The notes beneath the pieces were generated by a model. It saw nothing but the letters and a program-made list of their open reading frames with translations. It made no database searches and had not been told where the DNA came from. A DNA stretch of 64,000 nt. Source: Pseudomonas khorasanensis. Lineage in GTDB: Bacteria > Pseudomonadota > Gammaproteobacteria > Pseudomonadales > Pseudomonadaceae. Every line of letters starts with the position of its first letter. Positions within the stretch are counted from its first letter, which is position 1. This document shows, in pieces, positions 53,227 to 63,280 of this stretch. The stretch lies in assembly GCF_014268505.2 (NCBI RefSeq), contig NZ_JABWQP020000002.1, positions 310,001-374,000 on the forward strand, read 5' to 3'. The translations under genes and the position numbers were made by a program.

Positions 53227-53754
53227 TCACTGCTTGCCGCTGCCGTCATGCCGTGCGGCCACGCCGATGCAGATACTCATGATCAGTTTCAGTTCTTTTT
53301 GCACGGTACTGAGGGACACCTCCAGTTCGTCGGCGATTTCCTGATAGCTGTGCCCGTGCAAACGGCTGAGGATAAAGATTCGCTGCTGACGGGGACTGAG
53401 TTCACCGAGACTCACGTTCAAGCGCTCCAGCAATTGTTCGGCGTGGGCGGCGTCTTCGGCGCTGCTGGCGGGGGCGGCGATGCTATGGACGATGACCTGC
53501 GGCACATCATCGACCATGGTGCGCGCGTGAATCTTGCGCGCGCGCAAATGGTCGAGCGCCAGATTGCGCGCGGTCTGGAAGACAAAAGGTTCAAGGTGGT
53601 CGATGGCCCGCTCGCTCAACGCCCGCGTGACGCGCAGATAGGTTTCCTGCAGCAGGTCTTCAGCGGTGCTGTGATTGTTGACCATCCGTTCCAGCGTCCG
53701 CAGCAATGAACTGCGCTGAGCGAGGAAAACATGATTGAAGCGCGATTGACTCAC
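53227..53754 (-). CDS. ECF sigma factor of the FecI/HxuI iron-starvation type
   Basis: 175 residues. Region 2 (AEDLLQETYLRVTRALSERAI, FQTARNLALDHLRARK) and region 4 (LSPRQQRIFILSRLHGHSYQ, EIADELEVSLSTVQKEL) are complete. Directs RNA polymerase to the receptor promoter when the receptor signals heme. GTG start. A perfect-looking Fur box lies 27 bases upstream. Confidence 0.93.
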   Translation of the reverse strand: MSQSRFNHVFLAQRSSLLRTLERMVNNHSTAEDLLQETYLRVTRALSERAIDHLEPFVFQTARNLALDHLRARKIHARTMVDDVPQVIVHSIAAPASSAEDAAHAEQLLERLNVSLGELSPRQQRIFILSRLHGHSYQEIADELEVSLSTVQKELKLIMSICIGVAARHDGSGKQ

Positions 53755-53780
53755 GGGAAGACCTGATCCATTTCGAGCTA

Positions 53781-53797
53781 ATGATAATGCTTATCAT
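53781..53797. promoter_or_regulatory. Fur box before the ECF sigma gene
   Basis: ATGATAATGCTTATCAT is a 7-3-7 perfect palindrome in the Fur consensus style (GATAAT units). Confidence 0.82.
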
Positions 53798-53841
53798 CTG
53801 CCTTCGTGGTCAAGCGCTGATTTCAGATTGAAATCGAAACC

Positions 53842-53935
53842 CTGTGGGAGCGAGCCTGCTCGCGAGAAGCGGTTTGCCAGTCAACATCAATGTCGAATGA
53901 TACAAAGTATTCGCGAGCAGGCTCGCTCCCACAGG
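53842..53935. repeat. REP doublet (REPIN), family A
   Basis: Plus core 53842-53870, minus core 53909-53935, between gap and the sigma gene. Confidence 0.9.
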
Positions 53936-53956
53936 GATGGGGGGGAGAACCTGGGA

Positions 53957-54958
53957 TTATTCGGCGTTACACAACGCCAGGCAGTTATCCAGCATGCGGT
54001 TGGAGAAGCCCCATTCGTTGTCATACCAGGCCAGCACCTTCAACAGCTTGCCGCTGGACTTGGTGTGATTGGCATCGAAGATCGACGACAGCGGGTTGTG
54101 GTTGAAGTCGCTTGAAACCAGCGGCAACGTGTTGTAACCCAAAATTTTCGAATGTTGGCTCGCCGCTTTCAGCAGGGCGTTGACTTCGTCGGCCGAGGCT
54201 TCACGCTTGAGCTGTACGGTCAGATCCACCAGCGACACATTGATCACGGGCACACGCACGGCCATGCCGGTCAGCTTGCCCGCCAGTTCCGGCAGCACCA
54301 GGCCCACCGCTTCGGCGGCGCCGGTCTTGCTCGGGATCATGTTCTGCGTGGCCGAACGCGCGCGGTACGGGTCGGTGTGATAGACGTCGGTCAGATTCTG
54401 ATCGTTGGTGTAGGCGTGAATGGTAGTCATCAGGCCGCTTTCAATGCCCAGTTCGCGATGCAGCACCTGGGCGACCGGCGCCAGGCAGTTGGTGGTGCAC
54501 GAGGCGTTGGAGATGATCTGGTGCGACTGGCGCAAAATGTCGTGGTTCACACCATAAACGACGGTGGCATCGGCGCCTTTGGCCGGCGCCGAGATGATTA
54601 CTTTGCGTGCGCCGGCGGTAATATGCGCGGCGGCTTTGGCACGGTCGGTGAACAGACCGGTGCACTCGAAAACAACGTCGATCTTCTCGGCAGCCCATGG
54701 CAGTTCGGCCGGGTTGCGAATGGCGCTGACCGCAATGCGGTCGCCGTTGACCGTCAGGCTCTCGTTGTCGTGCGCGACTTCGGCATCAAAGGTGCCGTGG
54801 ACGGTGTCGTACTTGAGCAGATGGGCGTTGATCGAACTGTCACCCAGATCGTTGATCGCGACGATCTGCAGGTCCTGGCGATAGCCTTGGGTATACAGTG
54901 CGCGAAGGACATTACGGCCGATGCGGCCAAAACCATTGATTGCGATTCGTAGAGTCAT
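53957..54958 (-). CDS. gap: Glyceraldehyde-3-phosphate dehydrogenase (type I)
   Basis: 333 residues. Rossmann start [20 protein letters not shown], catalytic Cys in [12 protein letters not shown], His nearby in TIHAYTNDQ. In Pseudomonas this enzyme takes the triose from the Entner-Doudoroff route. Start at ATG 54958; 27 extra upstream codons overlap the operator region. Divergent from edd with HexR-type sites between. Confidence 0.97.
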   Translation of the reverse strand: MTLRIAINGFGRIGRNVLRALYTQGYRQDLQIVAINDLGDSSINAHLLKYDTVHGTFDAEVAHDNESLTVNGDRIAVSAIRNPAELPWAAEKIDVVFECTGLFTDRAKAAAHITAGARKVIISAPAKGADATVVYGVNHDILRQSHQIISNASCTTNCLAPVAQVLHRELGIESGLMTTIHAYTNDQNLTDVYHTDPYRARSATQNMIPSKTGAAEAVGLVLPELAGKLTGMAVRVPVINVSLVDLTVQLKREASADEVNALLKAASQHSKILGYNTLPLVSSDFNHNPLSSIFDANHTKSSGKLLKVLAWYDNEWGFSNRMLDNCLALCNAE

Positions 54959-54981
54959 GGAACAGCGCCGCCGTCGTTTTG

Positions 54982-54996
54982 TTGTTGGAATTACAA
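54982..54996. promoter_or_regulatory. HexR-type operator, site A
   Basis: TTGT-TGGAATT-ACAA, the TTGT-N7-ACAA pattern known for HexR, 24 bases before gap. Confidence 0.75.
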
Positions 54997-55043
54997 GATT
55001 ATTCGCATAAAAATAGAAAACAAGCCTTTTTAGTGGCAATATT

Positions 55044-55058
55044 TTGTTTTATCTACAA
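55044..55058. promoter_or_regulatory. HexR-type operator, site B
   Basis: TTGT-TTTATCT-ACAA, same pattern, 62 bases from site A centre to centre, nearer edd. Confidence 0.75.
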
Positions 55059-55178
55059 CGAGTGACCTGAATCAACTGGTCCGAATGATCAAGAAAACCG
55101 TCCGTCATCCCGAATGGATGGGCCCTTGCTCAGCATAGACAATCAGGTCGCCACATCCGTTAGCCTGGAGTTCTACAC

Positions 55179-57005
55179 ATGCATCCCCGCGTTCTTGAGG
55201 TCACCGAACGGCTTATCGCCCGCAGCCGCGCCACGCGTCAGGCTTACCTTGCATTGATTCGCGGCGCCGCCACCGACGGCCCGATGCGCGGCAAGCTGCA
55301 ATGCGCCAACTTCGCCCACGGCGTGGCCGGATGCGGCAGTGAAGACAAGCACAGCCTGCGGATGATGAACTCGGCGAACATCGCCATTGTTTCTTCGTAT
55401 AACGACATGCTCTCGGCGCATCAGCCGTACGAAGTCTTCCCTGAACAGATCAAGAACGCCTTGCGTGAAATCGGCTCGGTCGGCCAGTTCGCCGGTGGCA
55501 CACCTGCCATGTGCGATGGCGTGACCCAGGGCGAGCCGGGCATGGAACTGAGCTTGCCAAGCCGCGAAGTGATCGCGATGTCTACCGCCGTGGCGCTGTC
55601 GCACAACATGTTCGACGGTGCGCTGATGCTCGGCATCTGCGACAAGATCGTTCCCGGGCTGATGATGGGTTCGCTGCGCTTCGGCCACCTGCCGACGATC
55701 TTCGTCCCCGGTGGACCGATGGTTTCGGGGATCTCCAACAAGGAAAAGGCCGACGTTCGCCAGAAGTACGCCGAAGGCAAGGCGACTCGCGAAGAGCTGC
55801 TGGAATCGGAGATGAAGTCCTACCACAGCCCGGGCACCTGCACCTTTTACGGCACCGCCAACACCAACCAGCTACTGATGGAAGTCATGGGCCTGCACTT
55901 GCCGGGCGCCTCTTTTGTCAATCCGAATACGCCGCTGCGTGACGCCTTGACCCGCGAGGCCGCGCATCAGGTCACGCGTCTGACCAAGCAGAACGGCAAC
56001 TTCATGCCGATCGGCGAGATCGTCGACGAGAAGGCGCTGGTCAACTCGATTGTTGCGCTGCACGCCACGGGCGGTTCGACCAACCACACCCTGCACATGC
56101 CGGCCATTGCCATGGCGGCGGGCATTCAACTGACCTGGCAAGACATGGCCGACCTCTCCGAAGTCGTGCCGACCCTCAGCCACGTTTATCCGAACGGCAA
56201 AGCCGACATCAACCATTTCCAGGCGGCGGGCGGCATGTCGTTCCTGATCCGCGAACTGCTCGGCGCCGGTCTGCTGCACGAAGACGTCAACACCGTGCTC
56301 GGCCACGGCCTGAGCCGCTACACCAAAGAGCCGTTCCTCGATAACGGTGAGCTGGTGTGGCGCGAAGGACCGATCGACAGCCTCGACGAAAACATTCTGC
56401 GCCCGGTGTCCCGTGCGTTCTCCTCGGAGGGCGGCTTGCGCGTAATGGAAGGCAATCTCGGACGCGGCGTGATGAAAGTGTCCGCCGTAGCCCTGGAAAA
56501 CCAGGTTGTCGAGGCACCGGCGATGGTGTTTCAGGATCAGCAGGATCTGGCCGATGCGTTCAAGGCCGGTCTGCTGGAGAAGAATTTTGTCGCGGTGATG
56601 CGCTTCCAGGGCCCGCGCTCCAACGGCATGCCGGAGCTGCACAAAATGACGCCGTTCCTCGGCGTGTTGCAGGATCGCGGCTTCAAAGTCGCGCTGGTCA
56701 CCGACGGGCGCATGTCCGGCGCGTCGGGGAAAATCCCGGCGGCGATTCATGTCAGCCCCGAGGCTTATGTCGGTGGCGCTTTGGCTCGCGTGCAAGAGGG
56801 CGATATCATCCGCGTCGATGGCGTCAAAGGCACTTTGGAACTCAAGGTCGACGCCGCCGAATTTGCAGCGCGCGAACCCGCCAAGGGCCTGTTGGGCAAC
56901 AATATTGGCAGCGGGCGCGAGCTGTTTGGCTTCATGCGCATGGCCTTCAGCTCGGCGGAGCAGGGCGCCAGCGCCTTCACTTCTGCCCTGGAGACGCTTA
57001 ATTGA
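55179..57005 (+). CDS. edd: Phosphogluconate dehydratase Edd
   Basis: 608 residues. Makes 2-keto-3-deoxy-6-phosphogluconate, the entry step of the Entner-Doudoroff route, with an Fe-S cluster (Cys in [12 protein letters not shown] and [15 protein letters not shown]). C-terminal [20 protein letters not shown] is the IlvD/Edd signature. ATG at 55179. Its stop overlaps the TTG start of glk by 3 bases. Confidence 0.97.
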   Translation: MHPRVLEVTERLIARSRATRQAYLALIRGAATDGPMRGKLQCANFAHGVAGCGSEDKHSLRMMNSANIAIVSSYNDMLSAHQPYEVFPEQIKNALREIGSVGQFAGGTPAMCDGVTQGEPGMELSLPSREVIAMSTAVALSHNMFDGALMLGICDKIVPGLMMGSLRFGHLPTIFVPGGPMVSGISNKEKADVRQKYAEGKATREELLESEMKSYHSPGTCTFYGTANTNQLLMEVMGLHLPGASFVNPNTPLRDALTREAAHQVTRLTKQNGNFMPIGEIVDEKALVNSIVALHATGGSTNHTLHMPAIAMAAGIQLTWQDMADLSEVVPTLSHVYPNGKADINHFQAAGGMSFLIRELLGAGLLHEDVNTVLGHGLSRYTKEPFLDNGELVWREGPIDSLDENILRPVSRAFSSEGGLRVMEGNLGRGVMKVSAVALENQVVEAPAMVFQDQQDLADAFKAGLLEKNFVAVMRFQGPRSNGMPELHKMTPFLGVLQDRGFKVALVTDGRMSGASGKIPAAIHVSPEAYVGGALARVQEGDIIRVDGVKGTLELKVDAAEFAAREPAKGLLGNNIGSGRELFGFMRMAFSSAEQGASAFTSALETLN

Positions 57006-57967
57006 AACTGGCTTTGGTCGGTGACATCGGAGGCACCAACGCGCGGTTTGCGTTGTGGAAAAACCAGCAGCTGCAATCGATTCAGGTGCTGGCCACGGCC
57101 GACTATGCCAGCCCGGAAGAGGCGATCAGCCTCTACCTGAGCGGGCTCGGTCTGGCGCCGGGTTCAATCGGTTCGGTGTGTCTGTCGGTGGCAGGCCCGG
57201 TGAGCGGCGATGAATTCAAGTTCACCAACAATCACTGGCGGCTCAGTCGTAGCGCGTTCTGCAAGACCTTGCAGGTCGAGCAATTGTTGCTGACCAACGA
57301 CTTCTCGGCGATGGCGCTGGGCATGACCCGTTTGCAGCCGGGCGAATTCCGCGTGGTCTGCGAAGGCACGCCGGAGCCGTTGCGTCCAGCCGTGGTCATC
57401 GGCCCGGGCACTGGCCTTGGGGTTGGCACCTTGCTCGATCTGGGTGAAGGTCGTTTCGCGGCGTTGCCGGGCGAGGGCGGTCACGTTGACCTGCCGCTGA
57501 GCAGCCCGCGTGAAGCGCAGCTGTGGCAGCACATCTACAACGAAATCGGTCACGTCAGCGCGGAAACGGCGTTGAGCGGCGGCGGCCTGCCTCGGTTGTA
57601 CCGGGCAATCTGCGCGGTGGATGGGCATGAACCGACACTCGATACGCCCGAGGCGATCACATCGGCCGGTCTGGCGGGTGATCCGGTGGCGCTGGAGGTG
57701 CTGGAGCAGTTCTGCTGCTGGCTCGGTCGCGTCGCCGGCAACAACGTGCTGACCACGGGCGCTCGTGGCGGGGTGTTCATTGTCGGTGGAGTGATTCCGA
57801 GGTTTGCCGATTTCTTCCTGCAAAGCGGTTTCGCCCGCAGTTTTGCCGACAAGGGCTGCATGAGCGATTACTTCAAAGGCATTCCGGTGTGGCTGGTAAC
57901 GGCACCGTATTCCGGGCTGGTCGGCGCGGGCGTGGCCCTGGATCAAGCAATCCCAGCTCTGGCATAA
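57002..57967 (+). CDS. glk: Glucokinase
   Basis: 321 residues. Phosphorylates glucose with ATP. N-terminal phosphate loop [12 protein letters not shown], sugar site [10 protein letters not shown] with the catalytic Asp, and PGTGLGVG adenosine loop. TTG start at 57002 overlaps the edd stop (TTGA), so translation is coupled. Confidence 0.95.
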   Translation: MKLALVGDIGGTNARFALWKNQQLQSIQVLATADYASPEEAISLYLSGLGLAPGSIGSVCLSVAGPVSGDEFKFTNNHWRLSRSAFCKTLQVEQLLLTNDFSAMALGMTRLQPGEFRVVCEGTPEPLRPAVVIGPGTGLGVGTLLDLGEGRFAALPGEGGHVDLPLSSPREAQLWQHIYNEIGHVSAETALSGGGLPRLYRAICAVDGHEPTLDTPEAITSAGLAGDPVALEVLEQFCCWLGRVAGNNVLTTGARGGVFIVGGVIPRFADFFLQSGFARSFADKGCMSDYFKGIPVWLVTAPYSGLVGAGVALDQAIPALA

Positions 57968-57971
57968 GTGA

Positions 57972-58096
57972 CCTGTGGCGAGGGAGCTTGCTCCCGCTCG
58001 GCTGCGCAGCAGTCGCAAATCCGGCAGGCACGATGTCACTGACAGTACATCGAGGCCGCTTCGCAGCCCAGCGGGAGCAAGCTCCCTCGCCACAAA
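57972..58096. repeat. Palindromic REP doublet, family B
   Basis: GTGGCGAGGGAGCTTGCTCC at the left and its inverse GGAGCAAGCTCCCTCGCCAC at the right; inside, the CGGCTGCGCAGCAGTCG / CGCTTCGCAGCC segments. A different core from family A. Between glk and gltR. Confidence 0.88.
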
Positions 58097-58165
58097 AGCT
58101 CGTACGCCATCTGTTTTTGCTCAGGCATAATCCGCCCCAACTCCAACAACAAGGATGCCTTCGAA

Positions 58166-58897
58166 GTGAGCTCAGTCAACAAGTCGATATTGTTGGTCGA
58201 TGACGACCAGGAAATACGCGAGTTGCTGGAAACCTATCTGACCCGTGCCGGGTTTCAGGTGCGGGCCACCGCCGACGGTGCCAGTTTTCGCCAGGCGCTC
58301 AACGAGGCGCCGAGCGATCTGGTGATCCTTGATGTCATGCTGCCCGATGAAGACGGTTTCAGCCTGTGCCGTTGGGTGCGTCAGCATCCGCGTCAGGCGC
58401 AGGTGCCGATCATCATGCTCACCGCCAGCTCCGACGAAGCCGACCGCGTGATCGGCCTCGAGCTCGGCGCCGACGACTACCTCGGCAAGCCGTTCAGTCC
58501 GCGCGAGCTGCAAGCGCGGATCAAGGCTCTGCTGCGTCGCGCGCAATTCGCTCATGAACGCAGCGGCAGCGAAGTGCTGGCCTTCGATGACTGGCGGCTG
58601 GACACAGTCAGCCATCGGCTGTTCCACACGGATGGCGAAGAAGTGATCCTGTCGGGCGCCGACTTCGCTTTGCTGAAGCTGTTCCTCGACCATCCTCAGG
58701 AAATTCTCGACCGCGACACCATCGGCAACGCCACCCGTGGCCGGGATCTGATGCCGCTCGATCGCATCGTCGACATGGCCGTCAGCCGTTTGCGCCAACG
58801 CCTGCGCGATACCGAGAAACCGCCGCGACTGATCCGCACCGTGCGCGGCAGCGGTTACCAGCTGGCAGCCAATGTGGTTGCCGGCAATGGTCACTGA
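58166..58897 (+). CDS. gltR: Response regulator GltR
   Basis: 243 residues, OmpR type: receiver with phospho-acceptor Asp56 (LVILDVMLPDEDG), Thr and Lys switch residues (MLTAS, GKPFSP), and a winged-helix DNA-binding half (VDMAVSRLRQRL, RTVRGSGYQLA). Known in pseudomonads to control glucose uptake. GTG start at 58166. The end overlaps gtrS by 11 bases. Confidence 0.93.
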   Translation: MSSVNKSILLVDDDQEIRELLETYLTRAGFQVRATADGASFRQALNEAPSDLVILDVMLPDEDGFSLCRWVRQHPRQAQVPIIMLTASSDEADRVIGLELGADDYLGKPFSPRELQARIKALLRRAQFAHERSGSEVLAFDDWRLDTVSHRLFHTDGEEVILSGADFALLKLFLDHPQEILDRDTIGNATRGRDLMPLDRIVDMAVSRLRQRLRDTEKPPRLIRTVRGSGYQLAANVVAGNGH

Positions 58898-60356
58898 GTC
58901 CCTGCGCAGATTTGCCAGTCGCGTGCCGGTGCCGCGCTCGCTGCTTGGGCGGATGCTGCTGCTGACGCTGTTGGCGGTGCTGTTCGCGCAGACACTGTCG
59001 AGCGTGATCTGGGTGTCGCAACTGCGTGCCACTCAGCTCGAAGGCCTGGTTACCAGCGCCCGTAGCCTGGCCCACTCGATGACTGCCAGCGTCAGCTATT
59101 TCCGCTCTTTGCCGGTCGCCTATCGACCGTTGGTGCTCGACCAGTTGCGCAGCATGGGCGGCACGCGATTCGTGGTGACGCTCAACGACAAACCCCTTGG
59201 CATGGACGTGCTGCCGGTCACGCCGCGCAAGGCGGCAGTGATGCAGGCCGTGGATGAAGTGCTGCGCCAGTCCCTTGGCCATGACACCGATATTTCGGTG
59301 ACCTTCGTCAGCCCGGAGGACCTGCGTATTTTCAATGCGGGGCTGAAACTCGACGAACTGCCGCGCTCCTGGGCGCATTACGCATTGACGCTGGAACCGG
59401 TCAATCCGCCGGTGCTGGTCACGCAAATTCAAATGGCGCCAGGTGAATGGCTGTACATCGCCTCCCTGCTGCCCGAGCCGTACACCAGCCTCGAAGAACA
59501 AGGTCTGCCGGCGCAGCAGGTGTGGTTTATCGTCCTCACCAGCGGATTTTTGCTGTTGTTCATCGGCCTGCTGGTGCACTGGCAGAGCCGGCCGCTCAAG
59601 CGACTGGCGCGGGCGGCGCGGGATTTGTCGCTGGGCGCTGACGTCGAGCCGGTGGCGGAGGGCGGCGGCAGTGAAGTGGTTGAAGTGGGCCGCGCGTTCA
59701 ACACCATGCGCGAGCGTATCAGCCGATATCTGACTGAACGCAGCCAGTTGTTCAGCGCGATTTCCCATGACCTGCGTACGCCGATCACCCGTCTGCGCCT
59801 GCGGGTCGAATTGCTTGAGGATGAAAAGCTGCAAGCCAAGTTCGGCCGCGATCTGGATGAGCTGGAGCTGCTGGTCAAAGGCGCGCTGCAATGCGTGAAA
59901 GACACCGACATCCACGAAAACATAGAGCCGGTGGATCTCAACCATGTACTCGATTGTCTGGTCGAGCCGTATCTGGCGCCGCACGGCAACGGCCGCGTCA
60001 CTCAGCATGGCCGGGCGCTGTCGGCGTATCCGGGCAAGCCGCTGGCGTTGAAGCGCTGCATCGGCAATCTGATCGATAACGCCTTGAAGTATGGGCAGAA
60101 CGCGCATCTGCACATTGATGACGATGAAAGTGCGTTTGTCCTGCACGTCGATGACGAAGGGCCGGGTGTACCGCAGCAAAGGCTGGAGCAGGTGTTCGAA
60201 CCGCACTTCAGGCTGGCGGGGCAGCAGCAGGGTTATGGGTTGGGGCTTGGCATCGCGCGCAACATCGCCCACAGCCATGGCGGCGAAGTGACCTTGCAGA
60301 ACCTGCGTGAGGGTGGGTTGCGGGTAACGCTGCAGTTGCCGCGCAGTGTTGATTAG
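58887..60356 (+). CDS. gtrS: Sensor histidine kinase GtrS (partner of GltR)
   Basis: 489 residues. Membrane segments near 22-44 and 212-232 flank a periplasmic sensor; HAMP follows; H-box FSAISHDLRTPITRLRLR with His294; G-boxes in DDEGPGVP and GYGLGLGIARNI. From family knowledge it senses 2-ketogluconate or 6-phosphogluconate. Start ATG 58887 (MVTESLRRFA) overlapping gltR. Confidence 0.92.
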   Translation: MVTESLRRFASRVPVPRSLLGRMLLLTLLAVLFAQTLSSVIWVSQLRATQLEGLVTSARSLAHSMTASVSYFRSLPVAYRPLVLDQLRSMGGTRFVVTLNDKPLGMDVLPVTPRKAAVMQAVDEVLRQSLGHDTDISVTFVSPEDLRIFNAGLKLDELPRSWAHYALTLEPVNPPVLVTQIQMAPGEWLYIASLLPEPYTSLEEQGLPAQQVWFIVLTSGFLLLFIGLLVHWQSRPLKRLARAARDLSLGADVEPVAEGGGSEVVEVGRAFNTMRERISRYLTERSQLFSAISHDLRTPITRLRLRVELLEDEKLQAKFGRDLDELELLVKGALQCVKDTDIHENIEPVDLNHVLDCLVEPYLAPHGNGRVTQHGRALSAYPGKPLALKRCIGNLIDNALKYGQNAHLHIDDDESAFVLHVDDEGPGVPQQRLEQVFEPHFRLAGQQQGYGLGLGIARNIAHSHGGEVTLQNLREGGLRVTLQLPRSVD

Positions 60357-60374
60357 TCAGACCGCGTTACCGTT

Positions 60375-60463
60375 CTTCGCGAGCAGGCTCGCTCCCACAT
60401 TCGACCGCGTTGCGGCGGGTGGAATGCGTTCACCTGTGGGAGCGAGCCTGCTCGCGAAGGCGT
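60375..60463. repeat. REP doublet (REPIN), family A, divergent arrangement
   Basis: Minus core 60375-60399 and plus core 60434-60463, between gtrS and the isomerase promoter. Confidence 0.9.
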
Positions 60464-60481
60464 CAGATGCATTAATACAAA

Positions 60482-60547
60482 TGTCACAAGTCAGTGACAA
60501 ACACCGTCCCCTTCGTTACAAGCGCGCCGCGACCCGTTGTTTAGACT
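60482..60547 (+). promoter_or_regulatory. Regulated promoter module 1 (probable GltR target)
   Basis: TGTCAC-N6-GTGACA (60482-60499), 9 bases, CCCTTCGTTAC (60509-60519), 18 bases, TGTTTAGACT (60538-60547). GTNAC words recur at 60483, 60494 and 60515, spaced 11 and 21 bases, the direct-repeat pattern of OmpR-family regulators. The same arrangement precedes gtsA. Confidence 0.7.
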
Positions 60548-60579
60548 GCCCGCAGTCATAACAAAAAAAGGGCCGCTCC

Positions 60580-61839
60580 ATGGACACCTTTCACCCAGAC
60601 TTCAGCAGTTGGCTGAACGCCCCTGCTCATCAGCAATGGCTTGCCGCCGAAGGCCTGCGCCTGCTGGATTTCGCCAAGGCTTCGCGCCTGCCCGACGGCT
60701 TCGGCAATCTCGACGAGCGCGGCCGTTTGCCGGCGCACGCGCACGCCGAAACCATGAACACCGCACGCATGACCCACAGCTTCGCCATGGCCCACATTCA
60801 GGGCCTGCCGGGTTTCGCCGAGCTGGTCGATCACGGAATCGCCGCCCTGCGCGGGCCATTGCGCGATGCGCTGCACGGTGGCTGGTTCGCCGTCGCCGAA
60901 CACCGCGACGACAACACCGGCAAGAATGCCTATCTGCACGCGTTCGTCGCATTGGCCGCCAGTTCCGCCGTGGTCGCGCAACGGCCCGGCGCCCAGGCCT
61001 TGCTCGACGATGCGATCGACATCATCGACACGTATTTCTGGAGCGAAGAAGAGGGCGCCATGCGCGAATTCTTCAATCGCGACTGGAGCGAAGAAGAAGC
61101 CTATCGCGGCGCCAACAGCAACATGCACGCCACCGAAGCCTTTCTCGCGTTGGCCGATGTCACCGAGGACCCACGCTGGCTGGCGCGCGCGCAACGCATC
61201 GTCGAACGGGTGATTCACGGCCACGCCGCTGCCAACGGCTACATGGTCGTCGAGCACTTTGATCGCGACTGGCAACCGCTGCGCGACTACAACCAGGACA
61301 ATCCCGCCGACGGCTTCCGCCCCTTCGGCACCACGCCGGGCCACGGTTTCGAGTGGGCGCGGCTGTTGCTGCACCTCGAAGCCGCGCGGGTGCAGGCCGG
61401 CATGCTGACGCCGGGCTGGCTGGCGACCGATGCGCAAAAACTCTTCGAGCAAAACTGCCGCCACGGTTGGGACGTCGATGGCGCGCCGGGCATTGTCTAT
61501 ACCCTCGACTGGGACAACAAAGCCGTGGTGCGTCATCGCCTGCACTGGACGCATGCCGAGGCCAGCGCTGCCGCCAGTGCCTTGCTCAAACGTAACGGCG
61601 AGCCGCAATACGAAACCTGGTACCGGCTGTTCTGGGAATTCTGCGACACATATTTCATCGACCGCTGCGACGGCAGCTGGCACCACGAACTCAATCCGCA
61701 CAATGTGCCAAGCGCCGATATCTGGCCGGGCAAACCCGATCTGTATCATGCCTGGCAAGCGGTGCTCATCCCGCGCCTGCCTCTCGCGCCCAGCATGGCG
61801 ACTGCGCTGGCGCAGGGGATCCGTGGCATTGCTGTGTAA
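60580..61839 (+). CDS. AGE-family sugar epimerase/isomerase (possible mannose isomerase)
   Basis: 419 residues, an (alpha/alpha)6 barrel. Relatives interconvert mannose and fructose or epimerise N-acetylglucosamine; catalytic His candidates are in AETMNTARMTHSFAMAH, NSNMHATEAF and PGHGFEWARLL. The position between gltR-gtrS and the gts sugar transporter favours a hexose substrate such as mannose. An AAC-AAA-AAA-AGG run covers the ribosome site (60560-60571), a possible Hfq/Crc target. Confidence 0.85.
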   Translation: MDTFHPDFSSWLNAPAHQQWLAAEGLRLLDFAKASRLPDGFGNLDERGRLPAHAHAETMNTARMTHSFAMAHIQGLPGFAELVDHGIAALRGPLRDALHGGWFAVAEHRDDNTGKNAYLHAFVALAASSAVVAQRPGAQALLDDAIDIIDTYFWSEEEGAMREFFNRDWSEEEAYRGANSNMHATEAFLALADVTEDPRWLARAQRIVERVIHGHAAANGYMVVEHFDRDWQPLRDYNQDNPADGFRPFGTTPGHGFEWARLLLHLEAARVQAGMLTPGWLATDAQKLFEQNCRHGWDVDGAPGIVYTLDWDNKAVVRHRLHWTHAEASAAASALLKRNGEPQYETWYRLFWEFCDTYFIDRCDGSWHHELNPHNVPSADIWPGKPDLYHAWQAVLIPRLPLAPSMATALAQGIRGIAV

Positions 61840-61900
61840 CCATGCCGTGACATTTGCGCGTCCCTTCGTTACCTGCGAAGCGAAACGCCCTGTTTAAACT
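61835..61900 (+). promoter_or_regulatory. Regulated promoter module 2, before gtsA (probable GltR target)
   Basis: TGTAAC-N6-GTGACA (61835-61852), 9 bases, CCCTTCGTTAC (61862-61872), 18 bases, TGTTTAAACT (61891-61900). All spacings equal module 1; GTNAC words at 61836, 61847 and 61868. Its first bases overlap the isomerase stop codon. Confidence 0.72.
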
Positions 61901-61958
61901 CCTGTGCAGCGCAAGCACCAGACTTGCAATGCATAACAACAAGAAAGGTACATCTCGA

Positions 61959-63260
61959 ATGAATGCGATTTCTCGCCTCGCTACTGTCATTTCTGTCGCC
62001 TCCCTGTTCCCGCTCGCAATCCTGCCGCTCAGTGTTTCCGCTGCCGAATCCAAAGGTTCGGTGGAAGTCGTGCACTGGTGGACCTCCGGTGGCGAAAAAG
62101 CCGCTGTCGATGTGCTCAAGGCTCAAGTTGAAAAAGACGGTTTCACCTGGAAAGACGGCGCTGTTGCCGGGGGTGGCGGTGCGACTGCCATGACCGTTCT
62201 GAAAAGCCGTGCCGTCGCCGGCAACCCACCTGGCGTTGCCCAGATCAAAGGCCCGGACATCCAGGAATGGGCGTCGACCGGCCTGCTCGACACCGACGTG
62301 CTGAAAGACGTCGCCAAGTCTGAAAAGTGGGACAGCCTGCTCGACAAGAAAGTCTCCGATACCGTGAAGTACGAAGGTGATTACGTGGCCGTGCCGGTGA
62401 ACATTCACCGCGTCAACTGGCTGTGGATCAACCCGGAAGTCTTCAAGAAAGCCGGCATCGAAAAAGCCCCGACCACCCTCGATGAATTCTACGCAGCCGG
62501 CGACAAGCTGAAAGCCGCAGGCTTCATTCCGCTCGCTCACGGCGGTCAGCCTTGGCAGGACAGCACCGTGTTCGAAGCCGTTGTGCTGTCGGTCATGGGC
62601 GTTGATGGCTACAAGAAAGCCCTGGTCGATCTGGACAACAAAGCCCTGACCGGCCCGGAAATGGTCAAGGCCCTCACCGAACTGAAGAAAGTCGCGACCT
62701 ACATGGACGCTGACGGCAAGGGTCAGGACTGGAACCTGGAGGCGGCCAAGGTCATCAACGGCAAGGCCGGCATGCAGATCATGGGTGACTGGGCCAAGTC
62801 CGAATGGACCGCCGCCAAGAAAATCGCCGGCAAGGACTACCAGTGCGTAGCGTTCCCGGGCACCGACAAGGCGTTCACTTACAACATCGACTCCCTGGCC
62901 GTGTTCAAGCAGAAAGACGCAGGCACTGCGGCGGGTCAGCAGGACATCGCCAAAGTCGTGCTGGGCGAGAACTTCCAGAAGGTCTTCAGCATCAACAAGG
63001 GCTCGATCCCGGTTCGCAACGACATGTTGAACAACATGGAAAAACTTGGTTTCGACTCCTGTGCACAGACCGCCGCCAAGGACTTCCTGGCAGACGCCAA
63101 GTCCGGTGGCCTGCAGCCGAGCATGGCGCACAACATGGCGACCACACTGGCCGTGCAGGGCGCGTTCTTTGATGTCGTGACCAACTACATCAACGACCCG
63201 AAAGCCGACCCGGCCGATGCCGCGAAGAAACTGGGCGCGGCAGTTCAGTCGGCTAAATAA
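61959..63260 (+). CDS. gtsA: Glucose/mannose ABC transporter substrate-binding protein GtsA
   Basis: 433 residues. Signal peptide ending VSAAES, then a type-1 sugar-binding lobe pair ([52 protein letters not shown]). Brings periplasmic glucose to GtsBC. Start ATG 61959; the frame is open 35 codons upstream, over module 2's downstream part. A perfect ARN run AAC AAC AAG AAA (61935-61946) precedes the ribosome site, a likely Hfq/Crc site. Confidence 0.93.
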   Translation: MNAISRLATVISVASLFPLAILPLSVSAAESKGSVEVVHWWTSGGEKAAVDVLKAQVEKDGFTWKDGAVAGGGGATAMTVLKSRAVAGNPPGVAQIKGPDIQEWASTGLLDTDVLKDVAKSEKWDSLLDKKVSDTVKYEGDYVAVPVNIHRVNWLWINPEVFKKAGIEKAPTTLDEFYAAGDKLKAAGFIPLAHGGQPWQDSTVFEAVVLSVMGVDGYKKALVDLDNKALTGPEMVKALTELKKVATYMDADGKGQDWNLEAAKVINGKAGMQIMGDWAKSEWTAAKKIAGKDYQCVAFPGTDKAFTYNIDSLAVFKQKDAGTAAGQQDIAKVVLGENFQKVFSINKGSIPVRNDMLNNMEKLGFDSCAQTAAKDFLADAKSGGLQPSMAHNMATTLAVQGAFFDVVTNYINDPKADPADAAKKLGAAVQSAK

Positions 63261-63280
63261 CCAAAAGCAGGTTCGACCCA

